Below are positions 8,444-16,018 of a stretch of 27,808 nt of DNA, one piece after another. The notes below the pieces were generated by a model. The model was not told where the DNA came from, ran no database searches, and was given only the letters and a program-made list of their open reading frames with translations. A program made the position numbers and the translations under genes. Numbering within the stretch: position 1 is the stretch's first letter; the number at the start of each line of letters is the position of its first letter. Origin of the DNA: Microcaldota archaeon (GTDB lineage: Archaea; Micrarchaeota; Micrarchaeia; Micrarchaeales; CABMGC01); assembly GCA_021821605.1 (NCBI GenBank), contig JAKACG010000003.1, positions 1 through 27,808 on the forward strand. The letters run 5' to 3'.

Positions 8444-9079
8444 ATGAGAAGCGCTGATGCTACAACGATCTTTAGGGTTTTGCTTGTATTCTTTTCTATT
8501 TATCTGATAATACTTAAGATTAATGCAATTTTAATAATCTTAATCCTTGCAATAGCCTTTCTTCTTGATGGCATAGATGGATATCTTGCAATAAGGGAAG
8601 AAAGCAAAGGAGATATAAGTATTAAAGAGTACCTTCTTGCAGTAATTGGAAATCCTAAAGATAAAAAAAGAATCAAGGCAATAAAAGAAAGTATTTCAAA
8701 AGCACACCCATATGGACCAAGAATGGATGTTGCTGGAGACAGAGCTGTTGAGTATTCATTATGGGTAGTTTTTATATATCTGAATATTCTTCCATTATTT
8801 ATACTTCTAATAATCATATTCAGGCACTCTTTTGTAGATGCAATAATGGGTGCAAAAGGAACGTCCAATAAAATGAAGACCAAGCTTGCAAAGGTAGTTT
8901 ATTCTTCCAGCATAGGACGAGGAGGAGTGAATATAGTAAAGTTCGTAACATTTTCTTATTTAATATTGGTTTATGTTTCAGGATATCCAATTATTTATGG
9001 CTATATTTTAACAGGAATACTTGTTGGTTATATACTATTAAGAGGAATCGCCGAGGTTAATGAAGCTTTTTCAAAATAA
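8444..9079 (+). CDS. CDP-alcohol phosphatidyltransferase family membrane enzyme
   Basis: A 211-residue integral membrane protein with the four catalytic aspartates of the CDP-alcohol phosphatidyltransferase family: LDGIDGYLA (Asp42, Asp45) and GPRMDVAGD. The family swaps CMP for an alcohol head group to build phospholipids such as archaetidyl-inositol or archaetidyl-glycerol phosphates. Two features depart from the usual DGxxARx8GxxxDxxxD pattern: an extra Ile before the Arg, and about 41 residues of charged sequence between the two halves where about nine are expected. Five or six hydrophobic segments surround this core. The ATG at 8444 is preferred; a GTG at 8432 would add four residues. 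It is followed ten bases later by a glycosyltransferase. Confidence 0.85.
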   Translation: MRSADATTIFRVLLVFFSIYLIILKINAILIILILAIAFLLDGIDGYLAIREESKGDISIKEYLLAVIGNPKDKKRIKAIKESISKAHPYGPRMDVAGDRAVEYSLWVVFIYLNILPLFILLIIIFRHSFVDAIMGAKGTSNKMKTKLAKVVYSSSIGRGGVNIVKFVTFSYLILVYVSGYPIIYGYILTGILVGYILLRGIAEVNEAFSK

Positions 9080-9089
9080 GTAGATTTTC

Positions 9090-9794
9090 ATGGAAAAACC
9101 CAAGATTAGTGTAATAGTTCCTGCAAAAAATGAAGAACGGTACATAATGAATGTTTTTGAAGGATTAAAAATTCAGAGCTTTAAAGAGTTCGAAATCATA
9201 ATTGTAGACGGTGGCAGTTCTGACAAAACAGTAAGTATAGCTAAAAAGTATGGAAAGGTTATAATTGATAAAAGAAAGGGGATAGGAACCGCAAGAAACA
9301 CAGGGGTAAAGCACGCACAGGGAGAGATATTGGTATTTTTAGATGCAGATACTAAACCATCTAAAGAGTTGCTAAGAACATATTATAAAGCAATAAATAA
9401 TGGAGTAGTTGCAGCAACAGGACCAATACTGCCTCTAGAAAAAACAAACCTTAGAACAAGAATCGGCTTCAAGTTTGTATCTATACTCTTTGTAAGGGTT
9501 GCAATAGCTATAGGAATCCCAACAATAGTTGGTTCTAACTTTGCAGCTGAAAAAAAAGCTTTTGTTAAGATAAATGGCTTTGATGAGAAGTTAATGACTT
9601 ATGAGGACTGGGATCTTTCAAAAAGGATTAACAAATTAGGCAAAATAAAATTTATGAACGATGCAGTAGTATATACAAGCATAAGAAGGGTTAAAAAATG
9701 GGGCATGTTTGGTTTCTTTTCTTACCATGTAGGAAATATGATAAGATACAACTTATTAAAAAAGCCAAAGGAATATTACGAAGAAATAAGGTAG
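9090..9794 (+). CDS. family 2 glycosyltransferase
   Basis: A 234-residue GT-A fold glycosyltransferase. The N-terminus ISVIVPAKNEERYI and IIIVDGGSSDKT form the nucleotide-sugar site, FLDADTKP holds the metal-binding DxD, and the acceptor-side VGSNFAAEKKAFVKINGFDE then YEDWDLSKR supply the catalytic acidic residues of GT2. Hydrophobic stretches near residues 127-148 could touch the membrane, but there is no clear polytopic domain. It starts ten bases after the CDP-alcohol phosphatidyltransferase stop, so the two are likely co-expressed, suggesting glycosylation of a phospholipid head group or lipid carrier (inference). Donor and acceptor are unknown. Confidence 0.9.
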   Translation: MEKPKISVIVPAKNEERYIMNVFEGLKIQSFKEFEIIIVDGGSSDKTVSIAKKYGKVIIDKRKGIGTARNTGVKHAQGEILVFLDADTKPSKELLRTYYKAINNGVVAATGPILPLEKTNLRTRIGFKFVSILFVRVAIAIGIPTIVGSNFAAEKKAFVKINGFDEKLMTYEDWDLSKRINKLGKIKFMNDAVVYTSIRRVKKWGMFGFFSYHVGNMIRYNLLKKPKEYYEEIR

Positions 9795-9881
9795 TAGATA
9801 TAAATTTTCTAGTTGTTCTCTAATTATATATGAATTTTTTAGTTGTTATTTAGTTGTTAATTTAGAAATAATAAAATGCAA
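9795..9881. terminator. T-rich convergent gap with TAGTTGTT repeats
   Basis: This 87-base gap separates the convergent glycosyltransferase and CPBP genes. It contains three copies of TAGTTGTT (9810-9817, 9840-9847, 9851-9858), two of them following T-runs (AATTTTC and AATTTTTT). Archaeal termination uses T-runs, so the repeats probably mark the end of the plus-strand transcript. No gene is visible. Confidence 0.4.
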
Positions 9882-10541
9882 TCACAAGAATGGAATTGAT
9901 GCTATAGTATTAACAAGAATATGCGCTACTATAGATGGATATAGCGACTTTGTCTTTTTCAAAGCATAACCTGAGAGTATACCAAATATTAGAGCTGCAC
10001 TAAGAAGAGTTAGAAAAGATAATGAATTTATAGAACCGGCATAACCCGAGTGCAACAATGCAAATATAACTGCGCTGGGTATTATGCCTATGCGCTTTAC
10101 AAAAAGACCCCTGAAAGTAATCTCTTCTATAATTGGGGCTATAACAGATACAAAAATATAAAACCATACAGGAGGAGGTGCCGGAGCATTTTGATAAACT
10201 ACGGTAGAGTTCCCAGTTATATTGGAATTTGTTACAACACTTAATGAAGAAATAAATAATTCAAATAGTATAATTGTCAAAAATATAGCAATACCCATAA
10301 GCAGGTTCTTTGTTGAGATACCATTCTTTGATAGAAAAAGCTCCTTTGAAAAGCCAGATCTCATTTTTTTGATAAAGATAAGATACGAAAAAACAGAGAA
10401 TAAGAATGAAAGTTCTATTGCAACACTACCTAAAACTTCGGTGTTATTGAAAATGTTTAATATTAAAATATATGATGCAGCAACGTTGGTTATAAAATAG
10501 AAAAAAAGAAATAGCCCTAGAAAGATTATAGTATTAAGCAC
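9882..10541 (-). CDS. CPBP family intramembrane metalloprotease
   Basis: A 219-residue multi-pass membrane protein of the CAAX protease/bacteriocin-processing (CPBP, Abi) family. Motif 1 is EEITFRG (Glu139, Glu140, Arg144), motif 2 is FALLHSG (His164), and a third conserved His lies in AHILVNT near residue 207; these are the family's catalytic metal or proton-transfer residues. About seven hydrophobic segments are present. The family cleaves prenylated or other membrane peptides; the substrate here is unknown. The start is a GTG at 10541 with no clear ribosome-binding site, and the frame stays open for a further 51 codons upstream with no ATG, GTG or TTG. It lies downstream of S27ae, probably on the same transcript. 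Confidence 0.85.
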   Translation of the reverse strand: MLNTIIFLGLFLFFYFITNVAASYILILNIFNNTEVLGSVAIELSFLFSVFSYLIFIKKMRSGFSKELFLSKNGISTKNLLMGIAIFLTIILFELFISSLSVVTNSNITGNSTVVYQNAPAPPPVWFYIFVSVIAPIIEEITFRGLFVKRIGIIPSAVIFALLHSGYAGSINSLSFLTLLSAALIFGILSGYALKKTKSLYPSIVAHILVNTIASIPFL

Positions 10542-10698
10542 GTTTTTAAGAGTAAAGATATTTTCTTTAATATTATTATAATTATTACTGGAAGTTATAC
10601 TTTTTTTTATTTGTTTTTTTGCTTTCTTTGAATTTGAAACGTTAACTAGAGACTTTCTTTTCTGAGTTTTTTTGCGTTTATTGTTAGACGCTATTTAA

Positions 10699-10848
10699 TC
10701 ACTTTTTGAGTTCGGTATAATGACACTTGCCGCAAGCGTACCTGTTTTGGTGTACAGCCATTCTTACTCCGCATTTAGGGCAGAACTTCTCTGCAGGCTT
10801 ATACGCAACTCTTTTTTTCTTTGATGCTTTTTCTGTTTTTTCTGCCAT
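10699..10848 (-). CDS. 30S ribosomal protein S27ae
   Basis: A 49-residue zinc-ribbon ribosomal protein of the small subunit. The Lys-rich N-terminus (residues 5-13) leads into CPKCG (Cys23, Cys26) and CGKC (Cys39, Cys42), the four zinc ligands, with [17 protein letters not shown] between and around them as in archaeal S27ae. Length is at the small end but normal for archaea. The ATG at 10848 is 30 bases downstream of the S24e stop, the usual archaeal neighbour pair, and is preceded by GATGATATT. The stop TGA lies at 10699-10701. Confidence 0.93.
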   Translation of the reverse strand: MAEKTEKASKKKRVAYKPAEKFCPKCGVRMAVHQNRYACGKCHYTELKK

Positions 10849-10878
10849 AATATCATCTTAAATTAAAGATTAATTAAC

Positions 10879-11211
10879 TTATTTTTTAGTTTCTTCTTTT
10901 TTATTTTCTGCTGGAGCCTTTTGTTCTTTTGATTCAGAGCCGCTCTTCTTTTCTGCTCTTTCAAATCTTTTCATGTCTTCTACCTTATTATAACTATTAA
11001 CCACTATTACGCTTTCTTGAACTCCATACTGCTGATTTATACCTACTATTACAGTTGCTTCAGGTTTTAAGCTGAGCATCTTGCATATCTCCTGTTTTAT
11101 CTCCTCTCTTCCAGGAGTCTTTCCTTTATAATATGCGGTAAAGGATAGTTCCTTCCTTTTAAGAAGCTTGTTTTCTATTTGATTATTCAATTTTATCTCT
11201 AAATTTTCCAT
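10879..11211 (-). CDS. 30S ribosomal protein S24e
   Basis: A 110-residue small-subunit protein. The core LLKRKELSFTAYYKG, PGREEIKQEICKML and VIVGINQQYGVQES is the S24e pattern. After residue 85 the chain becomes a charged Lys/Glu/Ser tail (KKEETKK end), longer than the conserved domain needs and probably disordered. The ATG abuts the aIF5A stop (TAA then ATG), so translation is probably coupled. S27ae follows. Confidence 0.93.
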   Translation of the reverse strand: MENLEIKLNNQIENKLLKRKELSFTAYYKGKTPGREEIKQEICKMLSLKPEATVIVGINQQYGVQESVIVVNSYNKVEDMKRFERAEKKSGSESKEQKAPAENKKEETKK

Positions 11212-11616
11212 TTACACACTCCCTGTTATTCTTGATATCGCTCTCTTTTCTCCATACTCCATTACTTCAACCTCAGAACCTGGCTTTATGCCATTTGACA
11301 TATCTTCTGGTATTTGGATCTCATATGTTTCGTAAGTTTCAAGATTCATTAATTGAGCAGTATTGCCAGATATTGAAACTACCTGCGCCTTTTTCTTGCT
11401 TATAATTGGTATCTCAGCATCTCCGCTGCTTGGTTTTAAAAGAGTTTTTTTGCTACCGTCAAATATACCTATTCCGGTTACTCGCATCTTAGCGGCTCCG
11501 TGTTTTCCAGGAGCAGATGTCTCTACATCGACCACCCTACATGGAACGCCGTCTATTAGCATAAACTTTCCTGGCTTAATATCTTTCATTGAAGCGTATG
11601 TTATTTCTTCGCTCAT
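11212..11616 (-). CDS. translation initiation factor aIF5A
   Basis: A 134-residue aIF5A, the hypusine-containing factor that relieves ribosome stalling. The N-terminal SH3-like domain carries the hypusination loop SAPGKHGAAK with Lys38 as the modified residue; an OB-fold domain follows (NTAQLMNLETYETYEIQIPE onward). The frame extends five codons further to 11631, but the ATG at 11616 follows AGTGATAAA, a good match to the GGTGAT ribosome-binding signal, and gives the family's normal N-terminus (MSEEITYASMKDIKPG). It is the first gene of a block with S24e, S27ae and perhaps the CPBP protease. A deoxyhypusine synthase gene is not in the window. Confidence 0.95.
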   Translation of the reverse strand: MSEEITYASMKDIKPGKFMLIDGVPCRVVDVETSAPGKHGAAKMRVTGIGIFDGSKKTLLKPSSGDAEIPIISKKKAQVVSISGNTAQLMNLETYETYEIQIPEDMSNGIKPGSEVEVMEYGEKRAISRITGSV

Positions 11617-11640
11617 TTTATCACTGTACAAATTTTAATA

Positions 11641-11650
11641 TTAATTTAAA
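11641..11650 (-). promoter_or_regulatory. TATA-box candidate for the aIF5A-S24e-S27ae block
   Basis: On the minus strand TTTAAATTAA is centred about 30 bases upstream of the ATG at 11616. A second TATA-like GGTTTAAATATTT lies near 11710-11722 and could serve a longer leader. Confidence 0.4.
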
Positions 11651-11787
11651 CATTAAAGTAATTAGCTTTGCGTTTAATTTTAACAAATACAGTAATAATT
11701 AAATACAAAAATATTTAAACCCTCTTAAATACCACACCATAAAAGGATATTATAAAGGTAACAATGTTATTTTTATGAATTTTGAGC

Positions 11788-13737
11788 TTACTCTTTGCTT
11801 TCAGAACTCCAGTCTAATTTTTCATTAGTACCAAGGTCCTCTTTTTCAGAGCTATAATACTTTGGAGTTTTTGATATATTTATTGGTGCGTCATCATCCA
11901 AGCTGCTCTCTTTCATCTGGCCTTTTTTAGAGTCAGAAGTATTAGACCAATAATCATTATTTTTTGCAGTTGGTGTTGATGGTGCAGTGGTTTTTGAGCC
12001 TGAATCTGAGTTATTTGAACCTGTATTGTTATTGTTTTTAGAACCGTACATAAAATCATAGTCCTCAGATCTTCTCTTATAAATAGTATATACCAGTGCT
12101 ATAGCAATTATACCTATTATTATGCCTAAATACAAAGGAGGTATAGGTATAGATATATTAAATAATGAAAACTGACCTGATGTAGGTTTTTTTGGAGATA
12201 CCAAGATAGATATGTTTCTTGAACACTGTTCAGGTATTGAAGTAAGATCGCAAACGTTAACTGAGTAATTCCCAGCTAACATATAACGAGTATTAAATGA
12301 GACATTTCCTATTCCTGTTGCTATTATATTTCCATTAACTTGCATTGCCAACTTATCGGTAGGATAATTAGAGTAAGCAGAAATTATGTGTGATGCGCCA
12401 GATGATTGATTTAAATAAGTGTCAGAAGAGTTATCAAAGTATATACTTAATGAAGGTATTCCACCTGAAGGACTGGTTACATTTTGTACAGTTGGTTTTT
12501 GGTATGGTACTACAGTTTTTATCTGGGAACCACAAATTGAAAGCGTTGAGTATAAAGGATTGGTACCATAAATGCCAAGTAATTTTAAATAATATGAATA
12601 ATTTGTAGCTGTGCCCAAAAATTCTGTCTGATTTTTACCTAAATAATATGATGTTCCATCAACACTTATCTGTGCACCGTTGTTTGTTAGTAGTGTTTCA
12701 GAAATTAAGAAACTATTTCCGTATATAGTATTAGTAGTAGAGTAACCTTGAGATATATTTATTATATTACAAATAGGATTTATAAGTTGTTTATAAGGAA
12801 GTATATCTGTCCCTGATAATGATTGTGATTGATTTATAACAGTAATATAGATTAGATTAGATTTTGCAAAATTGACTGATGATGCCTTTTGGTCATATGC
12901 AATAACATAATACTCAAAATGACCAGGAGTAAACATTGAATTGAGTTGTAAGGTATTTGAGGTAGCGCCCGTTACTATTATACCTGTTCCTGACGTATAA
13001 TTGTACCATTTATATGTAAAGTTGCCAGAGCCTCCAGATGCTACTGCAGATAACATTTCAGGATAACCAGGATATATAGAAACAGTATATGGATATGCAG
13101 TAACTGATATTGGAGAACCAACTATAGTTAAAGATGACACTGAAGATGAAACACGCCCATTAGAATCTATTACAGTTGCTTGTACGCTTCCATTTTCAGC
13201 TGCAATTAAATTACAGTACGAATTTCTGCAGTTAAGGGTTGTTTGATTACCATTAGTAGATATAAAGTTCCAATCATATGTGTAAGGTGGCGTTCCACTG
13301 GTCGTAGAAACTGTAAAAGTTATGTTTTGTCCAAAATCAGCAGTTTCGTAGTTTGGAGATATATAACTAGTAAAGAAGGTTGGATTTTCTATATATACGT
13401 AATTTGTTACATATGCAAAATTATTGTATTGATCTATTACCTTCAAGGTTATGTTATCATAACCTAATGTACTTTGGTTGCCTTCTAATGTAAATAAATT
13501 TGAATTTCTCCCTACTGGTTTCCCATTTAAAGACCATTCATATGTGTACGGAGCATTCCCACCAGAAACCATTGCAGATACAGTTTCATTTGCACCTATA
13601 GACAATACAGATTGAGGAAAACTTAATGAAGCGGATAAACCTTGAAATAATTTAAATGATGATGCACCGGAATATGATAAAAATAACAGCATCATAAATG
13701 ACGTATATACAAATATTTGCTTGTTTTTAAAGTTCAT
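11788..13737 (-). CDS. large Ig/PKD-repeat surface protein with one C-terminal membrane anchor
   Basis: A 649-residue exported protein. A signal peptide-like segment lies at residues 8-26 (FVYTSFMMLLFLSYSGASS). Three successive Ig/PKD-like domains follow, each with a matching core: GGNAPYTYEWSLNG, SGTPPYTYDWNF and GGSGNFTYKWYNYT. A long beta-rich, Asn-sequon-rich region leads to a single membrane span near residues 530-553. The remaining 96 residues are cytoplasmic, Ser/Asn/Asp-rich and disordered-looking (KRRSEDYDF start). It probably forms part of the cell surface or an adhesin. The ATG is supported by GGTGGA at 13741-13746. It is divergent from the ankyrin-like gene. Repeats are visible; function is inference. 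Confidence 0.75.
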   Translation of the reverse strand: MNFKNKQIFVYTSFMMLLFLSYSGASSFKLFQGLSASLSFPQSVLSIGANETVSAMVSGGNAPYTYEWSLNGKPVGRNSNLFTLEGNQSTLGYDNITLKVIDQYNNFAYVTNYVYIENPTFFTSYISPNYETADFGQNITFTVSTTSGTPPYTYDWNFISTNGNQTTLNCRNSYCNLIAAENGSVQATVIDSNGRVSSSVSSLTIVGSPISVTAYPYTVSIYPGYPEMLSAVASGGSGNFTYKWYNYTSGTGIIVTGATSNTLQLNSMFTPGHFEYYVIAYDQKASSVNFAKSNLIYITVINQSQSLSGTDILPYKQLINPICNIINISQGYSTTNTIYGNSFLISETLLTNNGAQISVDGTSYYLGKNQTEFLGTATNYSYYLKLLGIYGTNPLYSTLSICGSQIKTVVPYQKPTVQNVTSPSGGIPSLSIYFDNSSDTYLNQSSGASHIISAYSNYPTDKLAMQVNGNIIATGIGNVSFNTRYMLAGNYSVNVCDLTSIPEQCSRNISILVSPKKPTSGQFSLFNISIPIPPLYLGIIIGIIAIALVYTIYKRRSEDYDFMYGSKNNNNTGSNNSDSGSKTTAPSTPTAKNNDYWSNTSDSKKGQMKESSLDDDAPINISKTPKYYSSEKEDLGTNEKLDWSSESKE

Positions 13738-13872
13738 TTTTCCACCGTAAATGAAGTATTAAAATCCTCAAGTACAATGTAAAATTTGAATTTTTTGATA
13801 TAAATACCTTTGTAATCACATCCCATATAATAGAGGTAAAGTATAAAGAATAATAACCACAGTAAGAATAAG

Positions 13873-13887
13873 AATATATTAAATATT
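13873..13887 (+). promoter_or_regulatory. TATA-box candidate for the ankyrin-like gene
   Basis: AATATATTAAATATT centred about 28 bases before the ATG at 13908. In the same divergent gap the minus strand has TTTTAATAC (13757-13766) about 25 bases ahead of the Ig/PKD gene start, so both genes may be separately promoted. Confidence 0.4.
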
Positions 13888-13907
13888 AAAATCATTTTGG
13901 TATTCTG

Positions 13908-14552
13908 ATGTCAAAGCTGTTCGTAAAGAAAAGCATGATAAGAAGCAGTATAGACGAGTTTGATAGAATAACTATGAATCCTAATTTTTCCCCTGATGAG
14001 AAATTTAATAGATTGAACCATTCTGTTCAAAGCAATATATATTTAGCAAGGCACGTGGTTGATGTAGCCCATAAATTAATCAAAATTAGGAGTATAGAAA
14101 ATCTACAGACACTAATTCACGTAGCTATGTATGATAAGGTAGCTGCACAGAATGCTTCGGAAAATAAGCTTATTCTTAGAATTGAAGATGCCACTTGGTC
14201 TTCTGTTGCCCATGCTATTGCAGAGTATAGATGTAATGAATTCACAGTAAGAAAGATGATTAGAAATGAAGACATAGCTTCTCTTTCAGATATTAATGGG
14301 AACTCAGTAGCCCATATTGCCGCATGTAATGGTAATATAGCTATGGAACTATTAAGGGATAAACCACTTATAATATACTATGAAAATAAAAAGGGTATTA
14401 GCGTACTTGAAACTGCTCAAAGAGCATTAAGGTATCAACATATATTAGATGAAGACTTAGATATCATGAGAAGCTATGGAAGTAATGTTATGAGACTACA
14501 GCTAATTAGAGAACGACTTAAGTATGTAGCGTTAAAGGAGATATTAAGGTAA
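13908..14552 (+). CDS. ankyrin-repeat-like protein
   Basis: A 214-residue soluble protein with degenerate repeats of about 30-35 residues. The clearest is DINGNSVAHIAACNGNIAME (near residue 128), very close to the ankyrin core D-x-x-G-x-T-x-L-H-x-A-A-x-x-G-x. Weaker units are NLQTLIHVAMYDKVA (near 65), ATWSSVAHAIAEYRCNEF (near 94) and NKKGISVLETAQRALRY (near 160). No signal peptide, membrane span or cysteine motif. Ankyrin folds bind proteins; the partner is unknown. Several units have His-Ile/Val-Ala or His-Ala where ankyrins have Leu-His, so the repeat type is divergent. It is divergent from the Ig/PKD surface-protein gene and converges on the isopropylmalate-synthase-like gene with a 13-base gap. 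Confidence 0.65.
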   Translation: MSKLFVKKSMIRSSIDEFDRITMNPNFSPDEKFNRLNHSVQSNIYLARHVVDVAHKLIKIRSIENLQTLIHVAMYDKVAAQNASENKLILRIEDATWSSVAHAIAEYRCNEFTVRKMIRNEDIASLSDINGNSVAHIAACNGNIAMELLRDKPLIIYYENKKGISVLETAQRALRYQHILDEDLDIMRSYGSNVMRLQLIRERLKYVALKEILR

Positions 14553-14565
14553 CATCATAATTAAT

Positions 14566-15693
14566 CTAATACTTTAACGATATTTGTATAAGCTTATGAA
14601 TGTCTACTATAGTACCTGAATCACATAGGCTTTTTACCTCTTTTAATACTTTTTCTAATTTAATGTCATCTATAATTACATTATTTTCTAATAATACTAG
14701 TTTTATAGCATGTTTACCAGAATGTTTACCTATTATAAAAGATCTTTCTCTGCCGAAATTTCTAGGATGTACTGGTTCGTATGTTAACGGATTATTTATA
14801 ATTCCATGAGTATGTATTCCAGATTCATGAGAAAACGAATTCTTACCAACTATTGCTTTGTTAGGCTGTATCTTCATACCGTATGTTTGTGATACAGATT
14901 CAGAAATCTCATATATTTTTTCTGTTTTAACTGAGGTGTAGTAACGATTTGATGGTTCTAGAAAACCTAATATACCAACAATCTCTTCAAGGGCTGCATT
15001 TCCTGAGCGTTCTCCAACACCGTTTATTGTTACATGCGCACATGAAGCTCCAGACTCTATTGCAGCAAGAGTATTAGAAATCGCTAAGCCAAAATCATTA
15101 TGGCAATGCACACTTATAGGAAGAGCTACAACACCATATATTGTTTTTATTAGCTTAGAGATTGAGTCTGGTGTAGATATGCCAACAGTATCAGGTACAT
15201 TTATCCTATCGGCTCCGGCAGTTTTTGCAGCAAGATATGCTTTAGTGAGGTATGATATTTCAGTTCTTGTAGCATCTTCTGCTGAAAACTCAACAGATAA
15301 TCCTAATTTTTTAGCATATGAAACCGAAGTACTTATACGACTTAATGCCTCTTCCCTGCTGATTTTAAGTTTATTTTTTAGGTGTAGATCAGATGTAGCT
15401 ATAAATATATGTACCGTTTCTACTCCACACTCTTTTACAGCTACTATGTCTTCCTTATTTGCACGGGCAAGAGCGCATAACTCAGCTTTTATTCCTAGAC
15501 TAGTTATTTTTTTAATAGCTTGAGTTTCCCCTTCAGAAACCTTAGGGAACCCCACTTCGATTGTATCTACACCTATTGCATCTATTTTTTTTGCTATCTC
15601 TATCTTTGCATTAGGAGTTAATGAAACTCCTGGACTTTGCTCTCCATCTCTTAGTGTAGTATCAAAAATCCTTATTTTTCTTCTTTGTTCCAT
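14566..15693 (-). CDS. 2-isopropylmalate / homocitrate / citramalate synthase family enzyme
   Basis: A 375-residue acyl-CoA C-acyltransferase (DRE-TIM family). RIFDTTLRDGEQSPGVSL at the N-terminus and VHCHNDFGLAISN (near residue 197) hold the catalytic Arg, Asp and His and metal ligands; GVGERSGNAALEE and SHESGIHTHGI follow. It condenses acetyl-CoA with a 2-oxo acid. The sequence does not decide between isopropylmalate, homocitrate and citramalate synthase. It stops shortly after the second subdomain and lacks the roughly 130-residue C-terminal regulatory (LeuA-dimer) domain, so feedback control by leucine or isoleucine is unlikely. The ATG is supported by GGTGA at 15698-15702. No other pathway gene lies nearby. 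Confidence 0.87.
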   Translation of the reverse strand: MEQRRKIRIFDTTLRDGEQSPGVSLTPNAKIEIAKKIDAIGVDTIEVGFPKVSEGETQAIKKITSLGIKAELCALARANKEDIVAVKECGVETVHIFIATSDLHLKNKLKISREEALSRISTSVSYAKKLGLSVEFSAEDATRTEISYLTKAYLAAKTAGADRINVPDTVGISTPDSISKLIKTIYGVVALPISVHCHNDFGLAISNTLAAIESGASCAHVTINGVGERSGNAALEEIVGILGFLEPSNRYYTSVKTEKIYEISESVSQTYGMKIQPNKAIVGKNSFSHESGIHTHGIINNPLTYEPVHPRNFGRERSFIIGKHSGKHAIKLVLLENNVIIDDIKLEKVLKEVKSLCDSGTIVDIHKLIQISLKY

Positions 15694-16018
15694 ATTTTCA
15701 CCATATTAGTAGTAAAAGATAAATCTTTGTTAAAAAATAAATAAAGTGCCGAAGCTAAAGTGTTTTTGTTTGTTAAAAATAAGAATAAATAAGAATATCT
15801 TTTAATAGATTTACAAGGGTAGGTACCCCTCTTTTATGCTGCAATCTAAAGCTATAGGGGATGATAACTTAATTTTAGTTGAAAGTATGTTTTGCATAAG
15901 AATAATTTAAAATAAATGATTATAAATCTTTTGTACGAAATTTGTAAATTTAAGATAGCAAAGCCATATCAAACGAAAGAAGTAAATAATTAACAGGAAT
16001 ATATATTATGTTGATTTT
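15694..16018. other. 325-base gap between divergent genes
   Basis: AT-rich gap with no convincing gene. Its one GC-rich island, 15817-15860, holds GGGTAGGTACCC and can fold as CCCCT (15826-15830) plus CTTT (15831-15834) pairing with AAAG (15848-15851) and AGGGG (15856-15860), with a four-base bulge. A 24-codon frame from 15837 has no ribosome-binding site and I do not call it. Promoters for both flanking genes must lie here. Confidence 0.4.

Noticed and set aside
9809..9858. TAGTTGTT repeats as a possible CRISPR or attachment site
   Set aside because: Three eight-base copies with irregular spacing in AT-rich DNA; they fit T-rich termination better and no cas or integrase gene is present.
15837..15911. 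24-codon plus-strand frame in the long gap
   Set aside because: Too short, no ribosome-binding site, and composition offers no support for coding.
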